From NCBI GenBank assembly GCA_046351235.1, contig JAXLYV010000010.1, positions 124,001-188,000 of the forward strand: a stretch of 64,000 bases of DNA, in the 5' to 3' direction. The notes beneath the pieces were generated by a model. It searched no databases. It saw nothing but the letters and a program-made list of their open reading frames with translations, and was not told where the DNA came from. Each line of letters starts with the position of its first letter. Position 1 is the first letter of the stretch. Made by a program: the position numbers and the translations under genes. This stretch comes from JBBSAT01 sp046351235. GTDB taxonomy: Bacteria > Myxococcota_A > Polyangia > Polyangiales > Sandaracinaceae. Shown here in pieces: positions 20,299 through 29,042 of the stretch.

Positions 20299-22794
20299 TC
20301 ACGGCTCCGAGGCGGCGATCGGAGCGCGCTCGGCGTCGGGATTCGGCGTGGGCCGTGCCTCGCGGCGCGGCATCGCCCAGCGCGCGAGCATCATGGGCAA
20401 GAGCACCAGCTGCGCGAGGAGCGCGAGGCCGATGGCCACGCCGCTGAGCTCGCCGAAGAGGCGCACCGGCTCGAAGCGCGAGAAGAGCAGCGCGCCGTAG
20501 CCGAGCAGCAGCGTGAGCGACGAGAGCACGACGCCGCGCCCGCTCGTCTGCATCGTGCGCACCATGACGTCGTGCGCGTCGCCTCCGCGCTCCTGCTCCT
20601 CGCGGAAGCGCGCGATCACGTGCGTCGCGCCGTCCACGAGCAGGCCCGCCGTCACGGTGAACACGATCACGGTCGCGGCGTGCAGCGGGATGCCGCGCAC
20701 CACCATGTAGGCGAGCGTCATCGCGAGCGGGAGCAAGTTCGGCGGGAGCGAGAGCAGGCCGAGGCGCACGCTCCGGAACAGGAGCGTCATCACCACGAAG
20801 ATGAGGACGATCGCGCCGGTGAAGCTGCCGAGCGAGCGCAGGATGCGGTCGAGCCCGCGCGAAGCGTCGTAGGCCTCGCCGGCGAAGGCCACGCGCAAGC
20901 CGTGCGCGCTCGCGTCGCTGCGGATTCGATCGATCATGGAGAGAATGCGCGCCGCGCCGCGATCCTCGAGGCAGACCTCGATGCGCGCCGCGCTGCCATC
21001 GCTCGCGACGAGGTGGTCGAGCTCGCGCCCGTCGGCGGCGAGGAGCGCGAAGAGCCCCTCCACCTCGGCATCGGAATGGAACGGCTCGGCGCGGCTCGCA
21101 TCGTCCTGGTCGACGAGCGCGCGCGCCGAGAGGGCCAGGTCCGAGACGGTGCCTACACGCAGCACGCCTTCTTCGGCGGCGATGCGCGCGCTCATCGACC
21201 GCAACGCCTCGAGCCCCGCGGCGGTGTGGAACGGGTGCGCCGCGGGCGCGTCCTCGCGCACCTCGACGGTCAGGCGTCGCACGCCGTCCAGCTCGCTCTC
21301 GAGCAGATGCGTCACGCGCGCGACGTCCGAGCCGAGCGCGAACTGATCGAGCAGCGCGCTGTCGACCACGAGGCCGCGCGCGAGCGCGAGCGAGCCCACG
21401 AAGAGCAGGGCGCTCACGGCGAGCACGGCCTGCGGGCGGGCCGAGGCGCCGCGGGCGAGCGCGTCGATCGCGCGGTCGAGCAGATCGGGCGCGCGATCGG
21501 CCACCGCGCGCTTGGGCGCGCGATGCGTCGGCAAGAGCGCAGGCACGAAGAGCACCGTCACGCCGTAGGCGAGCATGCTCGCGAGCCCGGCGACGACGCC
21601 GAAGCGACGCAGCGCCTCGGTGTCCGACACCGCGAGCGCGCCGAAGCCGATGGCCGTCGTGAAGGTCGTCACGAAGCAGGCGAGCCACGTGTGGCGCAGC
21701 GTGACGATCGCCGCCTCTTCGCGATCGCCCTTGGCGAGCGGCAGCTCCTCCTCGTAACGGAGCACCATGTGCACGGCCTCCGCGAGGCCGATCGTCACGA
21801 GCAGCGGCGGGATCATGTTCGTGAGCAGATCGAGCGGCACGCCCGCGAGCGCCATGCCGCCCACCGTGAGCACGACCGTGATGCCCACGGTCCCGAGCGG
21901 GAGCAGCACGCCCGCCACGCTGCGCATGCCCAAGACGAGCACGACGAGGCTGCCCGCGAGCGCGAGAAGGACGAGCAAGAGCTGATCGGCGTGGAGCGCC
22001 TCGAGCATCACGACGCGCAGGTACGGCAAGCCCGAGAGCGAGACGCGCGCGCCCTCCGGCGCTTCCTCGCGCGCCACGATCGCGCGAGCTCGGCGCACGA
22101 GCTCGTCGCTCGCACCGTCCGAGAGGTCGGCGCGCGGCATCACCGCGAGGATCGCGACGCGCCGGTCGTCGCTCACGAGGCGCCGGCGCAGTGTGGGCTC
22201 GGCGGCGAGGCGCTCCTCGAGGCGTGCCGCGTCGGCCTCCGTGGGATCGACGTCCGCGGGCACGAGCGGCGCGATCACGATGCGCTCGAGCCCCCGCTCG
22301 GCGAGCGACATCAGGCCCAGCGGGAAGCGGCCCGGATCGGCCGCCACGATGGACGCGATCGCTTCCTGCTCCTCGGGCGTGCCCAGATCGGGCGCGCTCT
22401 CGTCGCCGAGCGTGTCGAGCGTGGCGTCGTCGCCGGTGTCGATCGCCTCCGTGAAGGGGAGCGGCGTCGTCGTGGGGCCCTCGACGTGATCCACGTGCGC
22501 ATCGGCGGCGAGCGCGCGCGCCACGCGATGCAGGAACACGAGGTGCGCCACGTCGGTGGTGCGGCCATCGGGCGCCGCCTCGAGCACCACGAGGAGCGGC
22601 GTCTGGTCCGACCCGAGCTCGCGCGCGATGCGCTCGGCATCGGCGCGCGCCGCCTCGTCGGGAGCGACGAGATCTTCGGGTGCGAAGCGGGCACGAAGGC
22701 TCGGGATCGCCGTCGCCATCGCCGCGGTCAGCGCCACGAGCGAGAGCACGACGATCACGCGTCGCCGCACGATCCCCTGGATCAGGGGCTCCAC
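20299..22794 (-). CDS. RND/MMPL-superfamily inner-membrane transporter
   Basis: 831 aa. Two similar halves, each one N-terminal membrane helix, a periplasmic domain and a bundle of five more helices (first bundle ~265-420, second ~655-815). This is the single-chain RND layout of lipid or hopanoid exporters (MMPL/HpnN-like) and of patched-type proteins. Acidic and polar residues in the fourth helices could carry protons but were not assigned. The GTG start overlaps the stop of the upstream transglycosylase gene by 13 bp, which suggests coupling of envelope lipid transport and wall synthesis. No membrane-fusion or outer-membrane partner is adjacent. Substrate unknown. Confidence 0.88.
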   Translation of the reverse strand: MEPLIQGIVRRRVIVVLSLVALTAAMATAIPSLRARFAPEDLVAPDEAARADAERIARELGSDQTPLLVVLEAAPDGRTTDVAHLVFLHRVARALAADAHVDHVEGPTTTPLPFTEAIDTGDDATLDTLGDESAPDLGTPEEQEAIASIVAADPGRFPLGLMSLAERGLERIVIAPLVPADVDPTEADAARLEERLAAEPTLRRRLVSDDRRVAILAVMPRADLSDGASDELVRRARAIVAREEAPEGARVSLSGLPYLRVVMLEALHADQLLLVLLALAGSLVVLVLGMRSVAGVLLPLGTVGITVVLTVGGMALAGVPLDLLTNMIPPLLVTIGLAEAVHMVLRYEEELPLAKGDREEAAIVTLRHTWLACFVTTFTTAIGFGALAVSDTEALRRFGVVAGLASMLAYGVTVLFVPALLPTHRAPKRAVADRAPDLLDRAIDALARGASARPQAVLAVSALLFVGSLALARGLVVDSALLDQFALGSDVARVTHLLESELDGVRRLTVEVREDAPAAHPFHTAAGLEALRSMSARIAAEEGVLRVGTVSDLALSARALVDQDDASRAEPFHSDAEVEGLFALLAADGRELDHLVASDGSAARIEVCLEDRGAARILSMIDRIRSDASAHGLRVAFAGEAYDASRGLDRILRSLGSFTGAIVLIFVVMTLLFRSVRLGLLSLPPNLLPLAMTLAYMVVRGIPLHAATVIVFTVTAGLLVDGATHVIARFREEQERGGDAHDVMVRTMQTSGRGVVLSSLTLLLGYGALLFSRFEPVRLFGELSGVAIGLALLAQLVLLPMMLARWAMPRREARPTPNPDAERAPIAASEP

Positions 22795-25217
22795 GTGTCT
22801 TCTTCCCAGGTGTCCAGGCCGCCGCCCTCGTCGTCCGTCTCTTCCTCGTCGCCCTCGGGCGCGCCCTCGTCGAGCTCGGCATCACTCGCGGCGGCGAGCT
22901 GCGAGAGCGGCACGGTGGAGAAGAACTGGATCTCGGGGATCGCCTGCGCCGCGCCCTCGATGACGCGCGGCGGCGGCGGTGGATCCCCCTCGCGGTGGAA
23001 GGAGAGCGTCTCGGCCTCGGCGACCCCGAACGCGACCGCGGCCTCGTCGTAGCGACCGCGCGCACCGCACGTGCGCACGAAGGTCGCGATGCGGTTGCGG
23101 AACGAGCGCGGGATCTCGCCCTCGTCGTACATCTCGTGGAACTGCGGCGGGTTCGGCAGGATCAGCGCGAGGAACGCGCTCTCCGCCGGCGAGAGGTCGG
23201 CGGGCGAGCGCCCGAAGTAGTGCTCGGCTGCGTGCCGGATGCCGTACACGCCGGGCCCGTACTCGATGACGTTCAGGTAGAGCTCGAGCAGCTGCTCCTT
23301 CTCCACGTGCGTCTCGAGCCACCACGTGAGCAGCACTTCCTGGATCTTGCGAGCGAGCGTCTTCTCGCGATGAAGGAACACGTTCTTCACGAGCTGCATC
23401 GTGATCGTCGAGCCGCCGGCCACGTAGCGGCCGGCCTCGAGGTCGCGGATCAGCGCCTCGCGGATGGCCCACGTGGCGAATCCCTCGTGCCGGAAGAAGC
23501 TCGCGTCTTCGTGCGCGAGCACCGCGTGCACGAGAAAGGGGCTGATCTCGGCGATCGGCGTCCAGGCCTCGGTGCCCGGGCCCGTCGTCATCTCGAAGGT
23601 CGTGCCGTCGGGCTCGAGCACCTGGTGATCGAAGGGCCCCGCGAAGCGCGCCGTGTCGGCCATCGCCGGCCAGGCCGTGAACTCGCAGCCGTTGGGCACC
23701 GAGATCGAGAGCGTCGTGTGCGGCAGATCGCGCGAGTCGATGTGCACCGCGATCGCGCCGCCCATCTGCCCCGCCAGATGGAACGACGCCGTCTCGCCCA
23801 AGAGATCCCGCGGGATCGCGTGCACCGCGTCCTCGCAGCGCGTCGTCGGCAACGTGGCGCGCCCATCGATCAAGTAGTGATCGTCGGCCCACTCGAGCGT
23901 GCCGCCGAGCGAAGCATGGGCCTGCCCCATCGAGAGCGTGAGCTCGGAGAGCACGACGCGGTGCGCGCTCGGCACGTAGTCGGCCATCCCCTCGAGCGCG
24001 AAGCCGATGCCGCCGACGGGCTCGGGGGCGATGCGCGGATGGGAGAGCGCGAGATCCTCGACGCGCAGCGTGCCCTCGGCGTGCAGGAGATCGGGATCGC
24101 TCGTCTCGAGCACGAGGTGGCCGGAGACGTGCGAGCGCTCGGGCGCCGAGAACGGGATCGACGACGGAAGGAAAGGAACGAACGTGGCGAGCGCGACGCG
24201 CTCGAATCGCACGGTGCCGCTGGCCGAGGGCGCGTGCGGATCGAGATCGAGGCTCCACGAGAGTGACCCGCCGCCCTCGGGCTGCCCCTCGCCCTCGGTG
24301 GCGAAGCCCGAGCTCGACGTGCGGCGGAGCGAGGCCTCGAGCCCCGCGAGCACGTCGTGGGGAGCGCCCTCGACCGTGCGGCGCACCGTGAGCCCGTCGA
24401 CCGCCGCGGTGAACGTCGGCCCGAGATGCTCCTCGAGCGCGGCGAAGCGCTCGGCGAGCGTGGGTGTCGCGGGCTCGTCGGCCTCGCCGGGCGCATCGGG
24501 CGCATCGGGCACGGGGTCGGAAGCAGCCTCGTCTCCGCGCCACGCCGCGCGAAGGCGTCCGATCGGCCCGGCGCCCTCGACCGCGTCGGCCGAGACGACC
24601 ACGCCCTCGAGCGCGACGCGAGAGAGCTCGATCGCGCTCGCCCCGCGCTGTGCATCGAGCTCGAGATGTTGGATGGAGTTCTCGCCCACCGCGACGTCGT
24701 CGGCGCTCAGCGTGAGCATCCCGTCGATCCACCGCGCCTCGTGGATGCGCGCGCGCGCGAGCTCGTCCGCCGTCGCGCCTTCGCGGAGCGAGACCGCCAC
24801 GTCGCGAACCGTGATCGCGCGCCCCTCGCTCGCGCCTGCGCTGCCGGTCTCGCTCGAGGCCGCGGCGCGGTGGCGCGCGGCCGAGGCCACGTCCACCGAC
24901 ACGGTGCCGCCCTCGATCTCCACCTCGTGCACCGCGCTGGCGCCCTCGGTCGCGAGCCCGAAGAGCGACGCGCGCACCGTCACGTGCACGAGGCGCGCTT
25001 CCGAGCCCTCGAGCGTCAGCCACACCTCGTCGAAGTTCGTGCTCGAGAGGCCCACGTGCGCACCGCCGACGTGCGCGTCCGAGCCTTCGCCCATGCGCGC
25101 CTCGAGCGCGGCCTCGGCACGCGAGACCGCCAGCACCGGAATCGCCACCCCGATGCCGGCCGCGACGAGCGCGGAGAGCACGATGGTCAGCAGGAGCCGG
25201 GACCGGAACGAGCGCAT
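22782..25217 (-). CDS. GT51 peptidoglycan transglycosylase with AsmA-like N-terminal region
   Basis: 811 aa. One N-terminal membrane helix (LLLTIVLSALVAAGIGVAIP) is followed by ~500 periplasmic beta-rich residues with the look of AsmA/DUF748-type repeat proteins (TVRDVAVSLREGATADEL, VSGHLVLETSDPDLL). The last ~250 residues are a glycosyltransferase 51 domain: VLAHEDASFFRHEG with the catalytic Glu (~573), GGSTITMQLVKNVFL, and LYLNVIEYGPGVYGI. There is no transpeptidase domain, as in MtgA, but MtgA is only about 240 aa. The tail is acidic and low-complexity. ATG 25217 starts just before the membrane helix. Confidence 0.9.
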   Translation of the reverse strand: MRSFRSRLLLTIVLSALVAAGIGVAIPVLAVSRAEAALEARMGEGSDAHVGGAHVGLSSTNFDEVWLTLEGSEARLVHVTVRASLFGLATEGASAVHEVEIEGGTVSVDVASAARHRAAASSETGSAGASEGRAITVRDVAVSLREGATADELARARIHEARWIDGMLTLSADDVAVGENSIQHLELDAQRGASAIELSRVALEGVVVSADAVEGAGPIGRLRAAWRGDEAASDPVPDAPDAPGEADEPATPTLAERFAALEEHLGPTFTAAVDGLTVRRTVEGAPHDVLAGLEASLRRTSSSGFATEGEGQPEGGGSLSWSLDLDPHAPSASGTVRFERVALATFVPFLPSSIPFSAPERSHVSGHLVLETSDPDLLHAEGTLRVEDLALSHPRIAPEPVGGIGFALEGMADYVPSAHRVVLSELTLSMGQAHASLGGTLEWADDHYLIDGRATLPTTRCEDAVHAIPRDLLGETASFHLAGQMGGAIAVHIDSRDLPHTTLSISVPNGCEFTAWPAMADTARFAGPFDHQVLEPDGTTFEMTTGPGTEAWTPIAEISPFLVHAVLAHEDASFFRHEGFATWAIREALIRDLEAGRYVAGGSTITMQLVKNVFLHREKTLARKIQEVLLTWWLETHVEKEQLLELYLNVIEYGPGVYGIRHAAEHYFGRSPADLSPAESAFLALILPNPPQFHEMYDEGEIPRSFRNRIATFVRTCGARGRYDEAAVAFGVAEAETLSFHREGDPPPPPRVIEGAAQAIPEIQFFSTVPLSQLAAASDAELDEGAPEGDEEETDDEGGGLDTWEEDTWSP

Positions 25218-25320
25218 CGAAGGGGCGCACTTTAGCCAGGCCGCGCCGCGGGCGCCCGCCCGGCGGCCACGATTGCGCCAGAAGCTCGCGCCGAGCCGAT
25301 TCCTGGGTAGAGTCGCTTCG

Positions 25321-26040
25321 ATGCAGGTCGGAAAGCACCAGAGCAAGGTGCGCGGGTCGGTGGAGGAAGCGCTCGCGCAGATCCACGACGGCGCACGAAT
25401 CATGGTCGGCGGCTTCGGCCTGTCGGGCAACGCCGAGCAGCTCATCGCCGGCGTCGTGAAGCGCGGCGTGAAGGATCTGACGCTGATCTCGAACAACGCG
25501 GGCAACCTCGGCAAGGGGCTCAACGCGTGGCTCGAGGCCGGCATCGTGCGCCGCTTCATCGGGAGCTACATCGGCACGAACGAGGCGCTGCACCGCGCGA
25601 TGGCGGCGGGCACGGTCGAGGTCGAGATGACGCCGCAAGGAACCTTCATCGAGCGCATCCGCGCGGCGGGCGCCGGCATCCCGGCGTTCTTCACGCCGAC
25701 GGGCGCGGGCACCGTGGTGGCCGAAGGAAAAGAGACGCGCGTCTTCGGCGGCGTCGAGCACGTGCTCGAGACGGCGCTCCACGCGGACTTCGCGCTCGTG
25801 CGCGCGAAGAAGGCCGACGCGTTCGGGAACCTCCGCTTCTACCGGACCGCGCGGAACTTCTCGCCCGTGATGTGCACGGCCGCCAAGCACTCGATCGTCG
25901 AGTGCGACGAGCTGGTGGCGCTCGGCGCGATCGATCCCGACGACGTGCACCTGCCGGGGATCTTCGTGTCCTCGATCGTGCACGTGCCGGAGCACGAGGA
26001 CGCCTTCGAGTACAAGACCACGCGGAAGAAGGTCGTCTGA
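25321..26040 (+). CDS. scoA: 3-oxoacid CoA-transferase, subunit A
   Basis: 239 aa. With subunit B it moves CoA between succinyl-CoA (or acetyl-CoA) and acetoacetate, linking ketone-body or polyhydroxybutyrate-type metabolism to the TCA cycle. Family I CoA-transferase signatures include GARIMVGGFGLSGNAEQLI near the N-terminus and FFTPTGAGTVVAEGKE in the middle. Length fits the alpha subunit. The stop and the start of subunit B share one base (TGATG), so equal synthesis is expected. Confidence 0.95.
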   Translation: MQVGKHQSKVRGSVEEALAQIHDGARIMVGGFGLSGNAEQLIAGVVKRGVKDLTLISNNAGNLGKGLNAWLEAGIVRRFIGSYIGTNEALHRAMAAGTVEVEMTPQGTFIERIRAAGAGIPAFFTPTGAGTVVAEGKETRVFGGVEHVLETALHADFALVRAKKADAFGNLRFYRTARNFSPVMCTAAKHSIVECDELVALGAIDPDDVHLPGIFVSSIVHVPEHEDAFEYKTTRKKVV

Positions 26041-26669
26041 TGGTCTGGAACAAAGAGCAGATGGCGGCGCGCGCGGCGAAGGAGATCGCGCCGGGCACGA
26101 TCGTGAACCTCGGGATCGGCTTGCCGACCCTCGTGGCGGACTACCTGCCCGAGGGCCTCGGCGTGTGGTTCCACAGCGAGAACGGCCTGCTCGGCATGGG
26201 CCCCTTCCCGTTCGAGGGCGAGGAAGACTCGCAGATCATCAACGCCGGCAAGCAGACGGTCACGATCGTCCCCGGCGGATCGATCTTCGACTCGGCGGTG
26301 TCGTTCGGGATGATCCGCGGCGGCCACGTGGACCTCGCGATCCTCGGCGCGATGCAGGTCGCGGCGAACGGCGACCTCGCGAACTGGGCGATCCCCGGCG
26401 GCAAGGTGATGGGCATCGGCGGCGCGATGGATCTCGCGTCGGGCGCGCGCCGCATCCTCGTGATGACGACCCACACGACCAAGGACGGCGAGCCGAAGCT
26501 CGTCGCGCGCTGCGACTACCCGCTCACGGCGAAGGGCTGCGTCGATCGCGTGATCACCGAGCTCGCGGTGGTCGACGTCACCGACGAGGGCTTCCGCCTC
26601 GTCGAGCTCGCGCCCGGCGTGAGCGAGGACGAGGTGAAGAAGAAGACGGGCGCGCCCCTCACGCGCTGA
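26040..26669 (+). CDS. scoB: 3-oxoacid CoA-transferase, subunit B
   Basis: 209 aa. Carries the catalytic glutamate in HSENGLLGMGPFP, matching the ENGxxGxGxxP signature of succinyl-CoA:3-ketoacid CoA-transferase beta subunits. NLGIGLPTLVADYLP near the start and GGAMDLASGARR are also family hallmarks. Coupled to subunit A by a one-base stop/start overlap. Acetoacetyl-CoA formed here could feed HMG-CoA synthesis, but no HMG-CoA synthase gene is in the window. Confidence 0.95.
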   Translation: MVWNKEQMAARAAKEIAPGTIVNLGIGLPTLVADYLPEGLGVWFHSENGLLGMGPFPFEGEEDSQIINAGKQTVTIVPGGSIFDSAVSFGMIRGGHVDLAILGAMQVAANGDLANWAIPGGKVMGIGGAMDLASGARRILVMTTHTTKDGEPKLVARCDYPLTAKGCVDRVITELAVVDVTDEGFRLVELAPGVSEDEVKKKTGAPLTR

Positions 26670-26699
26670 CACGCGCGGAGGCCTTCGCGGCGCTCGCTG

Positions 26700-27458
26700 C
26701 TACTTCTTCGCGCGCTTGGAGCCCGTCGCCTTCTTCGACGCAGCCGACTTCTTCGGCGCAGCCGACTTCTTCGGCGCAGCAGACTTCTTCGCGCGCTTGG
26801 AGCCAGCCGACTTCTTCGGCACAGCAGACTTCTTCGGCGCAGCAGACTGCTTCGGCGCAGCGGCCTTCTTCGGCGTAGCCGACTTCTTCGGCGCAGCCGA
26901 CTCGGGCGCAGCCTTCTTCTTCCTCGGCGGCGCTTCGAGCGGCGCGCTCGCGCGGCGCTCGAAGAGCTCGTTCACCACGGCCGCGTAGTCGACCTCGAGG
27001 GGCCCCGACGCGCCACCGCCGAAGACCTCGTGCATCGCGATCGCCTCGTGCCGGCTCCCGCCGTCCTCGAGCACCGTGCGCTCGCCGTCGGCGCCATCGT
27101 CGGCGAGCACGAGCAGCTGCCCGCGCGCGCCCACCTTCTCGCCCATGCGCACGACGGTCGCCAGCACCCGGCCGATCGCGCGGTAGTCGTCCTCGTTCAG
27201 GTACCCGCGGATCGAGAGGCGCGCGCCCTCCCATCCGAGCTCGAGCCAGTCGCCCGTCCCCGCCTCCTCGCACGCACGCGCGAAACGCTCGAGGCTCGCG
27301 AGCGCGCTCGCCACGGTGCCGCCGATGCCACCGGGCGTGCGCTCCGTGAGCGGCCCCCAGCTCCGGAAGCTCGCGTCCGAGATCGCGAGCGCTCGCCACG
27401 CGTCGATCCGATCCGCGGGTAGCTCCACGTCACTCACCAGCACCGCATTCCACCCCAT
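26700..27458 (-). CDS. Protein with histone-H1-like Lys/Ala/Pro tail
   Basis: 252 aa. The first ~165 residues form a compact domain (MGWNAVLVSDVELPADRIDAW ... LNEDDYRAIGRVLATVV) that I do not recognise; it may measure or bind something small. The last ~75 residues are about ten SAAPKK-type hexapeptides with two SKRAKK blocks, like H1 or AlgP tails, which usually bind nucleic acid. A strong ribosome site (GAAGGAGGGGGC) directly precedes ATG 27458. The tail DNA is the repeat at 26701-26903 and its copy number probably varies between strains. Confidence 0.8.
   Translation of the reverse strand: MGWNAVLVSDVELPADRIDAWRALAISDASFRSWGPLTERTPGGIGGTVASALASLERFARACEEAGTGDWLELGWEGARLSIRGYLNEDDYRAIGRVLATVVRMGEKVGARGQLLVLADDGADGERTVLEDGGSRHEAIAMHEVFGGGASGPLEVDYAAVVNELFERRASAPLEAPPRKKKAAPESAAPKKSATPKKAAAPKQSAAPKKSAVPKKSAGSKRAKKSAAPKKSAAPKKSAASKKATGSKRAKK
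26701..26903. repeat. 18-bp tandem coding repeat (KSAAPK unit)
   Basis: About ten imperfect copies of an 18-bp unit, read on the plus strand as GCCGACTTCTTCGGCGCA, with two interruptions encoding SKRAKK. The units are in frame with the minus-strand gene and encode its Lys-rich tail. Copies differ by one or two bases, mostly at codon third positions or Ala/Thr/Val swaps. Confidence 0.85.
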
Positions 27459-27470
27459 GCCCCCTCCTTC

Positions 27471-27542
27471 TCATCCTGGCGCCTCGAGCACGTCGACGAG
27501 GCGGGCCACGACCTCCGGAACGCTATCGCCCGCGCCGCTCAC
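27471..27542 (-). pseudogene. Possible remnant of a nucleotidyltransferase-type gene start
   Basis: A 23-codon frame starts at GTG 27542 inside the end of the 76-aa gene and stops 13 bp before the next ATG. Its peptide (SVPEVVARLVDVLEAPG) resembles the first helix of small nucleotidyltransferase-like proteins, which often follow short genes of this type. It then stops abruptly. A truncated partner gene is an inference; it may equally be chance. Confidence 0.25.
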
Positions 27543-27753
27543 GCTCTCGATCCATCAGGCGTTGCCAGAGCGCCTCGGAGGCGGCGGTGCGAGGCGCCGG
27601 CGCACGGATCGCGTCGGCGTCCGGACGGTTCCGCACGATCTGGTCCGTGAGCTCGCAGAGCTCGAGAAAGAGCGCGAGCCGCTCTTCGGGCGCCATCCGC
27701 GCGAAGCGCTCGGTCTCTCGCTCCTCCCGCGCGGCCATCGCTCGCGGGTCCAT
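27523..27753 (-). CDS. Small hypothetical protein (76 aa)
   Basis: 76 aa, charged and helical (AREERETERFARMAPEERLA, then LFLELCELTDQIVRNRPDAD). The composition and codon use are those of a real gene. Similar short proteins often sit just upstream of nucleotidyltransferase-like genes, where they may be partner or antitoxin-like proteins; here only a possible remnant of such a partner follows. No ribosome site is obvious before ATG 27753. Function unknown. Confidence 0.55.
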   Translation of the reverse strand: MDPRAMAAREERETERFARMAPEERLALFLELCELTDQIVRNRPDADAIRAPAPRTAASEALWQRLMDRERERRGR

Positions 27754-27840
27754 GCGAGGAGTCTAGCATCGGGTGCCGTTCGAGCGCGGGCCCCGCGCGC
27801 GCCGGGAGGCTCGGTGCCGGAGGACGCGAGGCACGCGCCG

Positions 27841-28233
27841 TCACCCGAAGAGCTGGCTCGCGATCGCGATCTCGGCGGCGACACCGACGTAGAAGGCCGC
27901 CGTGCGCACGTAGGTGATGCCGGCGATGTACACGATCGCGTGCGCGACGCGCGCGCCGAGGAACACCCAGCCCGCCATCGCGGTGAGCGCGTTCGTGTGC
28001 TGCGTCTGCACCGCGATCAGCACGACGATCGCGTAGTGCGGCAGGTTCTCCATCAGGTTCGCGTGCGCGCGCTGCGCTCGCGCCGCCCACGCAGGCGTCT
28101 CGACGGGCGCCTCGCGGTTGCTGACGCCCCAGGCGAGACCGCCCGGCTGCGAGAAGCGCCCGAGGCCCGGCAAGAGCTGCAGCGCGAACGCGAGCGGGCA
28201 GAGCAGGACGAGCGCGAGCAGATCGGCGCTCAC
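27841..28233 (-). CDS. MAPEG-family membrane protein
   Basis: 130 aa, four predicted membrane helices. AARAQRAHANLMENLPHYAI is the characteristic MAPEG segment linking helices 1 and 2, and VFLGARVAHAIVYIAGITYV is the typical third-helix region. MAPEG proteins include microsomal glutathione transferases and related enzymes; most bacterial ones have unknown substrates. The GTG start overlaps the cyclophilin stop by 4 bp (GTGA), so it is co-translated with it. The catalytic Arg/Asn positions look kept, but the substrate cannot be told. Confidence 0.82.
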   Translation of the reverse strand: MSADLLALVLLCPLAFALQLLPGLGRFSQPGGLAWGVSNREAPVETPAWAARAQRAHANLMENLPHYAIVVLIAVQTQHTNALTAMAGWVFLGARVAHAIVYIAGITYVRTAAFYVGVAAEIAIASQLFG

Positions 28234-29024
28234 AACACGCGCGCCGAGACGATGTAGCTGAGGCTCGGGAACTCCGCGCGCAGATATGCGTTGCCCTCGC
28301 TCTGGATGCGCCCCTGGAGCGGGCCATGCCCTGCGGGCGCACTCTCGCCGTAGCCGGCGTAGAGCGCGTCGACGGCGGTCATGTCGCGCACGCGGCCGAA
28401 GGGCGTGAAGCCCATCGGGTCGAGGCGGCTGTTGTCGACGAGGTTGATGAAGAACTGCGTGGTGCGGCTGTTCGGGCCGGCCATCGCGAAGCTCACCATG
28501 CCGCGCGTGTTGTGCTGCCCCGCCGCGGAGTCGTCGGGGATGCGCGCCGACTGCCACGCGCGCGCCGTCGCCGGGTCTCCGTGGATGCCGCCCTGGGCCA
28601 TGAAGCCCTGGATGACGCGGAAGAACGCGACGTCGGTGAAGAAGCCGTTCTGCACGAGGTTGTAGAACCGGTCGGCGCCGTTCGGCGACCACGCGCGCGT
28701 CACGTCGATGACGATCGTGCCCGCCGTCGTCGTCAGCTCCACGGCGAACGTCTCGGGCGCGCGCGCCGTCAGCGCCGACGGGTTGGCCAAGCGCGGGTCG
28801 GGCGGCACCGGGACCGTGGGGCCCACCGCGCTCGGCGGCGGCACGACGCGCGTCGTGGGCGGCGGCGCCTCGTCGGCCGTGCTCGCGTGCGGTGGGCGAC
28901 CGTGGCCGCGGCCCCGATCCTGCGCCGAGGCGCGCGTGTGGAAGTGCGGCTCGTCGTCCCCGCCGCAGCCACCGGCCACGACGGAGACACCGAGCGCCAG
29001 ACAGAGGAGCACCGTCGTACGCAT
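28230..29024 (-). CDS. Cyclophilin-type peptidyl-prolyl isomerase lipoprotein
   Basis: 264 aa. Signal peptide with lipobox VAGGC, then a ~65-residue Pro/Ala-rich linker. The cyclophilin domain (~95-262) contains FYNLVQNGFFTDVAFFRVIQ, GFMAQGG with the expected Arg and Phe-x-Met active residues, NSRTTQFFINL and the GFTPFGRV turn. Acts in the periplasm on proline-containing loops of envelope proteins. It ends in an overlap with the MAPEG gene and starts 18 bp after the PEGA-protein stop, so all three may share a transcript. Confidence 0.92.
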   Translation of the reverse strand: MRTTVLLCLALGVSVVAGGCGGDDEPHFHTRASAQDRGRGHGRPPHASTADEAPPPTTRVVPPPSAVGPTVPVPPDPRLANPSALTARAPETFAVELTTTAGTIVIDVTRAWSPNGADRFYNLVQNGFFTDVAFFRVIQGFMAQGGIHGDPATARAWQSARIPDDSAAGQHNTRGMVSFAMAGPNSRTTQFFINLVDNSRLDPMGFTPFGRVRDMTAVDALYAGYGESAPAGHGPLQGRIQSEGNAYLRAEFPSLSYIVSARVL

Positions 29025-29042
29025 CGGAAGCCGCTCGCTCGA

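Noticed and set aside
22782..25217. STITMQ instead of STITQQ in the GT51 domain as a lost active residue
   Set aside because: Met at this position is common in other GT51 proteins such as PBP1C-type enzymes, so it is not unusual.
26701..26903. Tandem repeats as a CRISPR array
   Set aside because: Units are adjacent with no spacers, stay in frame and encode the SAAPKK tail.
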